From an uncultured Flavobacteriales bacterium (GTDB lineage: Bacteria > Bacteroidota > Bacteroidia > Flavobacteriales_D > Crocinitomicaceae): a stretch of 64,000 bases of DNA. Positions 41,256 to 50,137 of this stretch are shown in pieces. The stretch is taken from positions 1-64,000 of the forward strand of contig CAIOSO010000033.1 of NCBI GenBank assembly GCA_903860985.1. Direction: 5' to 3'. The notes under the pieces were generated by a model. That model made no database searches. It was not told the origin of the DNA and was given only the letters and a program-made list of their open reading frames with translations. How positions within the stretch are numbered: position 1 is the first letter of the stretch; every line of letters starts with the position of its first letter. A program made the position numbers and the translations under genes.

Positions 41256-42188
41256 TTAACTTACTAACAATTTCTTTGTGTCGCATAATTGTTTGTTCAC
41301 GTACATACGAATGAGGTATTGTCCAGAACTAATATAATTTAAAGCTACTTCTATTTTATATTTATTTCCTTCAATTGAATTTTGAGGAATTGTTTTTATA
41401 ATTTGACCGTTGATGGTCAAAATTTCAAAGTAAACGATTGATTTAGGTTCGACAATGGTAAAGTCTATTTGAAAGTTTCCATTGTTAGGGTTAGGTGTAA
41501 TTTGAGTGATTTCAGATTTCAATTGTCTTGAAAATGTGCCGGGTTTTGTTGAACTCACTGATTTTTCAGCAGCACAACAAGAGGCAATGACCTCTTTCAA
41601 AGAATCTAATTGATATTGTTGTTCCTTAACTGCTGCGACTAACAATGGAATGATTTGATCATAATCTAATAATTTGAGATCATGTTGATTTTCAGTGATG
41701 TTTACCTCATTTAAAGTGCTTTCAACTTCTTGTGAGAAAAACCCATATTCTGAAAGGGTAGTATAGGTAGAATCTTCTTCCATGGTTACTGTATTATAAC
41801 GGTACGGTTTCAACATCATCAATTTTGCCAGTGGATCTTGTATATTAAAGTGGTTAAATTTAATAATTGAATCAGAGACTTTAAAATAATTTGCAGCATA
41901 AAGGGAATTGTATTTTCCTGATAAGTAAAATGCAATTCTACTTTTTGAGCTGCCAATATCAATTCCGGGGTCTCCATTTCCAGCTTTGATATAAAACTTC
42001 ACTTGTTGATTTACATTATTGATTGAGTAGTTTTGTTGTATTTGCAAATTCCCATTAATTAAACAAGCTGAATTTTGACCAGAACCCAAATTTCCAATAA
42101 GAACCTTTCCATATTGATCAACTTTTAATTGGCCAAGAACATTCATAGAAACTAAACTAGATAAAAATAAAGTTAGAAATGATTTCAT
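41256..42188 (-). CDS. Secreted protein with S74-like (intramolecular chaperone-type) segment and T9SS C-terminal domain
   Basis: Signal peptide; LMMLKPYRYN...SEYGFFSQEVESTLNEV and LLDYDQIIPLLVAAVKEQQYQLDSLKEVI, typical of tail-fibre/S74-like C-termini; then ITPNPNNGNFQIDF...ISSGQYLIRM. Confidence 0.7.
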   Translation of the reverse strand: MKSFLTLFLSSLVSMNVLGQLKVDQYGKVLIGNLGSGQNSACLINGNLQIQQNYSINNVNQQVKFYIKAGNGDPGIDIGSSKSRIAFYLSGKYNSLYAANYFKVSDSIIKFNHFNIQDPLAKLMMLKPYRYNTVTMEEDSTYTTLSEYGFFSQEVESTLNEVNITENQHDLKLLDYDQIIPLLVAAVKEQQYQLDSLKEVIASCCAAEKSVSSTKPGTFSRQLKSEITQITPNPNNGNFQIDFTIVEPKSIVYFEILTINGQIIKTIPQNSIEGNKYKIEVALNYISSGQYLIRMYVNKQLCDTKKLLVS

Positions 42189-42198
42189 AAATTAACAA

Positions 42199-43242
42199 TT
42201 AGTGGCATCCGCCGGTTAGTAAAAATAATTCGCCACCAATTGGGCAAAAGAAATTATTATTTAGTGTAATATTATTTTGTGCTTTAAGGACTACTTGAGA
42301 ACCAATATTAACAGTGTTGGAGCAAATATTATTACCAACGTTAAGTGTTGAGAATACATTGTTGCTTGGAAAAAGACTTCCGCAAATAACTCCATTATTT
42401 TGACACTCATAGTCTACTTCATAACATCGAAAGTTATCTATTTGCAAAGTTTCATTAATAGTTGTAGGAAGATTTGATAAACTTTTAATCATTAAATTAA
42501 ATATTATTCTTTCTGGATCGATCATTTGGTGATTATAAAGCACGCGAACCACCTTGTGATCAAGGTACCAAACCACACGGTCTTGAGATTTTTCAAGGCC
42601 GTAAGTATGCCAGTCCGAAAAGCTAAAATTTGGCTTTGTTATTTCAACATACCGCGGTAACTCTGGATAAGAAGGATATGCCCCGCTTGCATTGGTATGA
42701 ATATTAGTGCTATATACAGAAGTGCTATACGAAGTATGTAGGCCATCTGCAACCGATTCGACTATATCTATCTCTGAGTCATTGGAATATTGTGCTTGAC
42801 CATCATTTTTCCAACACCAAAATCCCGGTGCGGCATAAAAATTATTTGGAAATCTAATTGTTGCCTCAATATATCCATAGTTAAACGAATGAATGTTTGT
42901 AGATTCTACCCACCCAGAAGTGTAATTATAAATTGTGTCGTGTATACCTCCGCATGCCCAAGAATTAAAGGAAATATTTGTATCTAGATAGTTAACTTGC
43001 TCATTGCGTAAATTAATCTTCATAGAACCTCCAGAAAAATTGACGTTCGAACTTCTATAAACTTGATGATTATCTTTGTGATCACAATCATTAATTATAA
43101 TCCATTTCGAAGAGTCGTGAAAATCGAAATCATCTTCCCAAACAAGTGTGGCAAATCCAAGGTCTACGGGTGTTTGGCTATGCCCATAATTTATGGATAT
43201 CAAAATAAGGACAAACGCTTTAAGTGTTATTTTTTTCAGCAT
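42199..43242 (-). CDS. Secreted glycoside hydrolase family 16-like protein
   Basis: Catalytic-motif match NDSEIDIVES (ExDxxE), lectin-like fold context (YGYIEATIRFPNNFYAAPGFWCW, DWHTYGLEKSQDRVVWYLDHKVV). Confidence 0.85.
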   Translation of the reverse strand: MLKKITLKAFVLILISINYGHSQTPVDLGFATLVWEDDFDFHDSSKWIIINDCDHKDNHQVYRSSNVNFSGGSMKINLRNEQVNYLDTNISFNSWACGGIHDTIYNYTSGWVESTNIHSFNYGYIEATIRFPNNFYAAPGFWCWKNDGQAQYSNDSEIDIVESVADGLHTSYSTSVYSTNIHTNASGAYPSYPELPRYVEITKPNFSFSDWHTYGLEKSQDRVVWYLDHKVVRVLYNHQMIDPERIIFNLMIKSLSNLPTTINETLQIDNFRCYEVDYECQNNGVICGSLFPSNNVFSTLNVGNNICSNTVNIGSQVVLKAQNNITLNNNFFCPIGGELFLLTGGCH

Positions 43243-43457
43243 AGTTGAATGGTTAATTAAGTAAAATTCGATATAAATTTCAAGACCGGTACTAAATGAA
43301 AACCCTGTTTTAGATAAGGGTATCTACTTGTTTTTATTGAAAAATCAGAACTATTTGTATTCGATGGAGATTAATTAGGGTAAGTAAAAACACTTAAAAA
43401 AGTAAGTGTAAACCCTTATATTGAATTGTTAAATGTCTGTAAAATAGGAATTTAATA

Positions 43458-43472
43458 TATCGAAATTCGATA
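43458..43472. promoter_or_regulatory. Perfect inverted repeat TATCGAA-a-TTCGATA upstream of the small-protein/sensor operon
   Basis: Seen directly. TTCGATA half-sites also occur around 43269-43275 and 43503-43509. Confidence 0.4.
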
Positions 43473-43522
43473 GGAGGAATTTAAAGTGTTCTTTTTATGT
43501 ATTTTCGATAAAAAATCTAAAC

Positions 43523-43819
43523 ATGGCTGGAAAATACATTACGTTGGAACAAGCATCAAAATTAACTGCAACATTCAGAAGTACGTACCCCAATTTATCA
43601 AAAGCAGTTTCCTATTCAGCTGATCTGTTTTTGGGAGTAATGGCCCAAGATAACTGTGTTGGACTGAGGATTTATAACGGTATAGATGATTTAGGGGAAT
43701 TAACGAATGTTATTGTGGGTATTGATATAAACGGTAATGATTTAGTTGAAGGCAAAATTTTTAACTCAGGTTTAATTTGTCCTCCCAATTGCTCCGCTGA
43801 CAATGCATTAAATTCATAG
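43523..43819 (+). CDS. Small hypothetical protein, first gene of a sensor operon
   Basis: 98-aa ORF (MAGKYITLEQASKLTATFRS...) whose stop overlaps the GTG start of the next ORF. Confidence 0.7.
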   Translation: MAGKYITLEQASKLTATFRSTYPNLSKAVSYSADLFLGVMAQDNCVGLRIYNGIDDLGELTNVIVGIDINGNDLVEGKIFNSGLICPPNCSADNALNS

Positions 43820-44433
43820 TGAATTTGCTTTACACTTCTGCTTTTTTTCAATTAATAGCTGGGTTGATTCCGGTTTTAATATTGTTGAACAAAGAAATTC
43901 AATTGAAGTTTTGGTTAATGACTTATTTGATTGCATCAGTTATTTCAACTATTTCTTTATTGATTACCTCAAAGCTGGGCATACACAATGTAATAGTATT
44001 TAATACTTATGGAATCATTGAGTTTATTTGCATTACGGCGATTTATCATAAAATGATTAAAAAGGAGCATGCAATAAAGACAATCAATTTAATAGTTCTA
44101 TGCATTTTAATAAAAATATTTTATGATATGGGGACGAGTAATTATGTGCTGGATGGATTTAAAGCCACGAATCTTTTTGAAATTTCACTAGTTCTATTTT
44201 TTCTTTTTGATCAGTTAAAAAATGATGAATATTCTAAAAACGAAAGTCAATTAACTGGTTTCAGTATTTATTTTATTTCCTACAAAACTTCTGTATTTCT
44301 ATTGATCTATTATATTTCTAAAATAATTAAAACTGATTTATGGTATTTACATAATTTTATTGAAGGAAGTTTTAAATTATTAATCGCTTTTTCATTTTGG
44401 AACATCCCGAAAAAATCCACTTTCTCGAATTAG
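43819..44433 (+). CDS. Hypothetical multi-pass membrane protein
   Basis: 204-aa hydrophobic ORF. Overlaps the 5' end of the histidine kinase ORF. Confidence 0.7.
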   Translation: MNLLYTSAFFQLIAGLIPVLILLNKEIQLKFWLMTYLIASVISTISLLITSKLGIHNVIVFNTYGIIEFICITAIYHKMIKKEHAIKTINLIVLCILIKIFYDMGTSNYVLDGFKATNLFEISLVLFFLFDQLKNDEYSKNESQLTGFSIYFISYKTSVFLLIYYISKIIKTDLWYLHNFIEGSFKLLIAFSFWNIPKKSTFSN

Positions 44434-45215
44434 TTATCACAACATCTTGCGTTCTGATGTTGATTTCAATTGCATTCATTTTGCTTTATAAATTTTACAC
44501 AAAACGATTGAAACGTGAACAATCTCTTTTAAGAGAGACTCAAATCAACTTCGATCGTGAACTGAACGAAGCAACGGTGAAAGCCGAAGAAAAAGAGCGT
44601 TTGTCCATAGCCATGGACTTACACGATGAAATTGGGGGCTTATTATTGGTGTCGAAGTTAAACATCCTGAATGCAAAAGCGCTTTCAAATGCATCGCACG
44701 AACAAGCAGAAATATTGGAGGAGACCATTGTGTTGATCGAAAAAACTGCAGAGGCCATTCGACAAATTTCGAATCGCGTTTTACCGCCTTCTCTGGTGAA
44801 AATGGGATTGGAAGTTGCTTTAACCGAATTCATTCAATCTGTGAATTTGACAAAGCGTTTGGACATAGATTTTCATGCGGATATGCCAGTAAATCGATTA
44901 ACCTTGGATGCTGAATTAAACGTTTATCGAATTATCAAGGAATGTATCAATAACATTTTAAAACATGGAAATGCGTCTAAGCTTTTACTAGAAATGCAAC
45001 ATGATAAAGCGCACTTGCACCTTTATTTTTACTACCTCGGAATTGGTTTGAAGAATGAAGATGTCAAACGTTTACTCATGCAGAAAAATGGAAATGGCTT
45101 GAAAAGCATACAATCTAGAATTCAGCAGTTGAAAGCAACCATAGATTACCAAGTGAGTTCTGACAAACAGAATCACATTCGAATTAAAATCCCATTGCAT
45201 GAAATCCAACATTAA
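44397..45215 (+). CDS. HisKA_3-type sensor histidine kinase with atypical ATP-binding G1 motif
   Basis: TM segment, phosphoacceptor region RLSIAMDLHDEIGGLL, N-box YRIIKECINNILKHG, G2-like GNGLKSIQSRIQQL. Confidence 0.85.
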   Translation: MEHPEKIHFLELVITTSCVLMLISIAFILLYKFYTKRLKREQSLLRETQINFDRELNEATVKAEEKERLSIAMDLHDEIGGLLLVSKLNILNAKALSNASHEQAEILEETIVLIEKTAEAIRQISNRVLPPSLVKMGLEVALTEFIQSVNLTKRLDIDFHADMPVNRLTLDAELNVYRIIKECINNILKHGNASKLLLEMQHDKAHLHLYFYYLGIGLKNEDVKRLLMQKNGNGLKSIQSRIQQLKATIDYQVSSDKQNHIRIKIPLHEIQH

Positions 45216-45861
45216 ACTCGTGATTGTGGACGATCAGATGCTCGTTCAACAAGGTATGAAAAAATTATTTGATGCTCACTCGCACATCGAAGTCGTTTAC
45301 CAAGCCTCAAATGGCATCGATGTCATCAGTTGGTTCAAGGAAAATAAAGGAATACAGGTGGATGTAGTTCTGATGGATATTCAAATGCCCGGGATGGATG
45401 GGTGGGAAACGACAGAATTGTTGACTAGAAAATTCCCGAACTTGAAAATCATTGGCTTAAGTTCCTATGACAATGAGGCTTTTATTGATCGCTTTTTGAA
45501 ATGTGGTGGTAGGGGATATTTGCTGAAAGTACAAGACATAACCGAAATTATTGATGCTATTGAACAAGTGGTTGAATTGGGATTCTATGTTAATGAGCGA
45601 GTTCCTCTGTCCAAGATTCAAGGATTCATTGATAAAAAGGTCATTCAAAACACATTCAACACCACAGACTTAACCAACCAACAAATTAAAATTGTTCAAC
45701 TCATTTGTCAGGAAAAAACAAGTCAGGAAATTGCGGATATCCTTTTTTTATCCAAGAAAACGGTGGAATCACATCGAGATAAAATTCTTTTGAAAACCAA
45801 TTCCAAAAACATGGCTGGCATCGTCCTTTACGCCATAAAGCATCAGTTGATTTCCATCTAA
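45199..45861 (+). CDS. NarL/LuxR-family response regulator
   Basis: Receiver VVIVDD...VVLMDIQMPGMDGWE and HTH QQIKIVQLICQEKTSQEIADILFLSKKTVESHRDKILLKTNSKN. Confidence 0.95.
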   Translation: MKSNIKLVIVDDQMLVQQGMKKLFDAHSHIEVVYQASNGIDVISWFKENKGIQVDVVLMDIQMPGMDGWETTELLTRKFPNLKIIGLSSYDNEAFIDRFLKCGGRGYLLKVQDITEIIDAIEQVVELGFYVNERVPLSKIQGFIDKKVIQNTFNTTDLTNQQIKIVQLICQEKTSQEIADILFLSKKTVESHRDKILLKTNSKNMAGIVLYAIKHQLISI

Positions 45862-45866
45862 AACAA

Positions 45867-45895
45867 AAAAGGAGCCTTTTCAAGCTCCTTTTTTT
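45867..45895 (+). terminator. Rho-independent terminator
   Basis: AAAAAAGGAGC-cttttcaa-GCTCCTTTTTTT. Confidence 0.82.
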
Positions 45896-45917
45896 ATGTG
45901 ATCATTTTCGGTTTGAA

Positions 45918-47165
45918 TTAAACCGCTGCAATTTTATCTGAAACGTATTCTCCAGCTTTCAACTTACCAACGATTTTAGAGAAACACTCAATCGTGTAGC
46001 GTACATCTTCTAAGGTATGTGTTGCTGTTGGAATCAAACGTAGAATAATCATTCCTTTCGGTACAACTGGGTATACAACCATCGAACAGAACACATTGTA
46101 GTTCTCACGTAGATCGTAGATCAAGTTTGTCGATTCAGGAATGGATCCATTTAAGTAAACTGGTGTTACACATGAGTTGGTTGGACCAATCTCGAATCCA
46201 GCTTCTGTTAATCCTGTTTGCAAAGCTTCTGTGATTTCCCACAATTTCGCTTTGTACTCTGGGTGATTTCTCATTAACTCCAAACGTTTCAAAGCTCCAA
46301 TTACCAGAGGCAATGGCATCGCTTTCGCGAAGATTTGTGAACGCATGTTGTAGCGTAAGTATTCAACCACTTGCTCATCCGATGAAATGAATCCACCAAT
46401 CAAGGCAAAAGATTTTGCGAAGGTACCGAAGTAAATATCGATGCCGTCTTGACATCCTTGCTCTTCACCTGTTCCACCGCCATTTGCACCAAGTGTTCCG
46501 ATGCCGTGGGCGTCATCTGCGAATAAACGGAAGCTATATTTTTCTTTCAGTGCAACGATTTCTTTTAGAATTCCTTGGTCTCCACGCATTCCGAAAACAC
46601 CTTCTGTAATAACAAGGATTGCTCCTCCTGTTTCAGCCGCTAATTTTGTTGCGCGTTGTAATTGTTTTTCGCAATCCTCTAAATCGTTGTGTTTGAAAAC
46701 GAAACGTTTCCCCATGTGTAAACGCACACCATCAAGGATACATGCGTGAGATTCCGCGTCGTATACGATCACGTCGTGACGATCCACTAAACAGTCAATT
46801 GCCGAAACAACCGCCTGATATCCGAAGTTACACAAGATTGTACTTTCTTTATTGACAAACGCCGACAACTCGCGCTCCAATTGCTCGTGGTGATCGGAGT
46901 TTCCACTCATCATACGTGCACCCATCGGAGATCCAAATCCATAATCAGCTGCTGCTTCACCATCGATTTTTCTCACTTCCGGATGATCAGCCAATCCCAA
47001 ATAATTGTTCAATGACCAGTTCAAACGAGTTTTTCCACGGAAAATCATGTGAGGGCCAATTGGACCTTCTAACTTAGGAAAGGTAAAATATCCATGAGAT
47101 TCTTTCGCGTGTTGTCCAATAGGTCCGCGATTCGCCTGAATTTTTTCGAAAATATCTGCTGACAT
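45918..47165 (-). CDS. PLP-dependent alpha-oxoamine synthase (serine palmitoyltransferase/KBL-like)
   Basis: LNWSLNNYLGLADHPEVRK, FADDAHGIGTLGANGGGTGE, TFAKSFALIGGFISS (PLP lysine). Confidence 0.85.
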   Translation of the reverse strand: MSADIFEKIQANRGPIGQHAKESHGYFTFPKLEGPIGPHMIFRGKTRLNWSLNNYLGLADHPEVRKIDGEAAADYGFGSPMGARMMSGNSDHHEQLERELSAFVNKESTILCNFGYQAVVSAIDCLVDRHDVIVYDAESHACILDGVRLHMGKRFVFKHNDLEDCEKQLQRATKLAAETGGAILVITEGVFGMRGDQGILKEIVALKEKYSFRLFADDAHGIGTLGANGGGTGEEQGCQDGIDIYFGTFAKSFALIGGFISSDEQVVEYLRYNMRSQIFAKAMPLPLVIGALKRLELMRNHPEYKAKLWEITEALQTGLTEAGFEIGPTNSCVTPVYLNGSIPESTNLIYDLRENYNVFCSMVVYPVVPKGMIILRLIPTATHTLEDVRYTIECFSKIVGKLKAGEYVSDKIAAV

Positions 47166-47260
47166 GTATGTAATTTTTATGCAAAGTTAAAGGAATCTTC
47201 ACATTGGATTCGTTTTGGAGTCTGTATTTATCAACAGATAAATGCACAATTCTCCGATAG

Positions 47261-50047
47261 TTAACGCCTTGGATGTAGTTTTTGTTCTAAGAAGTGCGCT
47301 GTTTCTGTGTTTTTTGCCACAACCATTTCTTCCGGTGTCCCTTCGAAAAGCAAGTGTCCTCCTTGTTCACCGCCCGTGGGGCCTAATTCGATGATGTGAT
47401 CCGCACATTTGATGACTTCCATGTTGTGCTCAATGACTAAAATGGAATGTCCACGGTCAATTAATGCGTTAAATGCAATAACTAATTTGTCAATGTCGTA
47501 AAAATGCAAGCCTGTCGTTGGTTCGTCGAAGATAAATAGGGTGGGAGGCGCCTGTGTTCCTTTGGCTAAAAAAGATCCGAGTTTGATGCGTTGTGCTTCT
47601 CCGCCACTCATCGTACTGGAGGACTGCCCGACTTTCAAATAGCCTAAACCGACATCGACCAATGGCTGAATTTTCTCAACGATTTTGGCGTCCAAACGAT
47701 CTTGACCTTCCTTAAAGAATGCCAATGATTCGTCAAGTGTCATTTCGAGAATGTCGTAAATGGACTTTCCTCGGTATTCGATTTCTAAGGTTTCGGATTT
47801 GTAGCGCGTACCTTTGCAGGCTTCGCAATTCAAATGGACGTCAGCCATAAATTGCATCGCAACGGTGATGCTTCCTTCGCCTTCGCACATCTCGCAACGT
47901 CCACCTTCTACGTTGAAACTGAAGAAGCCTGGCTTGTATCCGCGCATTTTCGCAAGTTGCTGTCTAGCAAATAGTTCACGTATGTCATCGAAAGCTTTAA
48001 CGTAAGTGATTGGATTGCTTCGAGAAGACTTGCCGATGGGATTCTGGTCCACGAATTCTACGTGTTTGATCGATTTTAAATCTCCTGAAATTCCGTCGCA
48101 TTTCCCGATTAAATCTCCGCTTAATCCAAGCTCTTTCCGAATGGATGGGTATAGTAATGATTTAATTAAAGTCGATTTTCCTGAACCAGAAACTCCCGTG
48201 ATGCACACGAGTTTATTTAGTGGAAAATCAAGCGTGAGGTTTTTTAAATTATTTTGTCTTGCGCCTGAAAGTGTGATGCGGTTCTTTCCGCTGCGTCTCT
48301 TTTGTGGGACAGGAATTTCTTTGATACCTAGTAAATACTTGGCAGTTAAACTGTCCTTTGCGTTGATGAGCGCTTTGTAATCTCCTTGAAAAACGACTTC
48401 ACCGCCGTGCGATCCCGCTAAAGGACCAATGTCCAAAATCTCATCGGCTGCCATCATGATTTCTTCTTCGTGCTCCACGACAATCACTGTGTTTCCGAGT
48501 GCTTTGAGGTTCAGTAGGACTTTGATCAATCGGGCAGTGTCTTTTGGATGTAATCCAATCGAAGGTTCGTCCAAAATGTAAATGGATCCAACGAGGCTAC
48601 TTCCCAGTGATGTGGCCAAATGAATGCGCTGCGATTCCCCACCGGACAAGGTGTTGGCTCCACGGTTTAAGCTTAAGTAACCGAGTCCAACGTCTTTCAG
48701 GAATCCCAGTCGCTGTTGAATTTCGGGAAGAATGTGTTTCGATACTTGTCGGTCGTAATCGTTTAAGGAAAGTCCTTGAAAAAATGCCGCTGCATCGTCA
48801 ATGGATTTGAGTACAAGATCTTGAATCGAACAGCCATTGATCTTCACGTAAGCAGCGTCTCCACGTAATCGCGTTCCTTTACATTCAGGACAGTTTGTCT
48901 TACCGCGATAGCGAGAAAGCATGACGCGGTATTGAATCTTATATGTTTGATTTTCAATGAATTTAAAAAACTTACTTAAACCTTCGAAATAAGTATTTCC
49001 TTTCCAAAGTAAGTCGTATTGTTCTGGGCTTAGTTCCTTCACTGGACGGTGAATTGGGAAGTCGAATTTCTTTGCGTTGTAGGTTAGCTGGTTCAAGTAT
49101 TCACCCATGGAGTCGCCTTTCCATGGTGCGATTGCGCCTTCGTATACGCTGAGGTTTCGATTCGGAAAAACCAATTCTTCATCGATTCCAAGTACCATTC
49201 CGTATCCCTCACACGTTTTACATGCTCCATAAGGATTGTTGAAAGCGAAAAGATTCACGCTCGGCTCTTGAAAGCTCATATCGTCCAATTCGAAACGATT
49301 GCTAAACCATTGAAGTTTCTGCTCCTTGTGGTGTAGAATCGCACAAATTCCTTTTCCTTCTGTGAAGGCAAGCCCGAGTGAATCAGTACAGCGGTTTAAA
49401 TTACTTTCGTCGGAGAAATCATTGTTGAAACGATCGATGGCCAAGAGGAATTCTTCATCGAATTCAGAGCTCAATAAGTCCTCAATTAATTTAAATGAAT
49501 CATTTAAATATACTCTTGTAAAACCTTGTTTATAAAGTGATTCTAATTTATTTAAGTAGCTTTCTGTTTCAAAAATTGTGACTGGACAAAGAATGGCAAT
49601 AGCCTCGTTAAGCCAGTGCTTACTGAGGAAATTGATGACATCTTTAATTTGATGTTTTTGTACTTCTTTACCAGAAACAGGTGAATACGTTTTTCCAACT
49701 CGGGCGTAAAATAACTTGAGGTAATCGTAAATCTCGGTGGTCGTTCCGACGGTGGATCGTGGATTGCTCGAAATGACTTTTTGTTGAATCGCAATCGAAG
49801 GGGCAATTCCTTTGATGTATTCCGTTTCAGGTTTGTTTAGTTTTCCTAAAAATTGTCTTGCATAGGAGGACATGCTTTCGATGAAACGACGTTGTCCCTC
49901 CGCGAAAATGGTATCGAAGGCCAAACTTGATTTACCAGAACCTGATACTCCAGTGATGACCGTCAATTTCCCGTGGGGAATTTTCACGTCAATGGATTTC
50001 AGATTATGAACCCGTGCTCCTTTTATTTCTATGCATTTTTCCACCAT
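47261..50047 (-). CDS. uvrA: Excinuclease ABC subunit UvrA
   Basis: MVEKCIEIKGARVHNLKSIDVKIPHGKLTVITGVSGSGKSSLAFDTIFAEGQRRFIESMSSYARQFLG; second ABC domain and zinc Cys pairs. Start trimmed to internal ATG. Confidence 0.97.
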   Translation of the reverse strand: MVEKCIEIKGARVHNLKSIDVKIPHGKLTVITGVSGSGKSSLAFDTIFAEGQRRFIESMSSYARQFLGKLNKPETEYIKGIAPSIAIQQKVISSNPRSTVGTTTEIYDYLKLFYARVGKTYSPVSGKEVQKHQIKDVINFLSKHWLNEAIAILCPVTIFETESYLNKLESLYKQGFTRVYLNDSFKLIEDLLSSEFDEEFLLAIDRFNNDFSDESNLNRCTDSLGLAFTEGKGICAILHHKEQKLQWFSNRFELDDMSFQEPSVNLFAFNNPYGACKTCEGYGMVLGIDEELVFPNRNLSVYEGAIAPWKGDSMGEYLNQLTYNAKKFDFPIHRPVKELSPEQYDLLWKGNTYFEGLSKFFKFIENQTYKIQYRVMLSRYRGKTNCPECKGTRLRGDAAYVKINGCSIQDLVLKSIDDAAAFFQGLSLNDYDRQVSKHILPEIQQRLGFLKDVGLGYLSLNRGANTLSGGESQRIHLATSLGSSLVGSIYILDEPSIGLHPKDTARLIKVLLNLKALGNTVIVVEHEEEIMMAADEILDIGPLAGSHGGEVVFQGDYKALINAKDSLTAKYLLGIKEIPVPQKRRSGKNRITLSGARQNNLKNLTLDFPLNKLVCITGVSGSGKSTLIKSLLYPSIRKELGLSGDLIGKCDGISGDLKSIKHVEFVDQNPIGKSSRSNPITYVKAFDDIRELFARQQLAKMRGYKPGFFSFNVEGGRCEMCEGEGSITVAMQFMADVHLNCEACKGTRYKSETLEIEYRGKSIYDILEMTLDESLAFFKEGQDRLDAKIVEKIQPLVDVGLGYLKVGQSSSTMSGGEAQRIKLGSFLAKGTQAPPTLFIFDEPTTGLHFYDIDKLVIAFNALIDRGHSILVIEHNMEVIKCADHIIELGPTGGEQGGHLLFEGTPEEMVVAKNTETAHFLEQKLHPRR

Positions 50048-50137
50048 ACAAAAGTAACAGATGAAAAGGAATGCAGTTCGCATTCGGCGGAAATCTTAAA
50101 TAATTTCCTACTTTTAGTTCCGCTAAACAATGAATAT

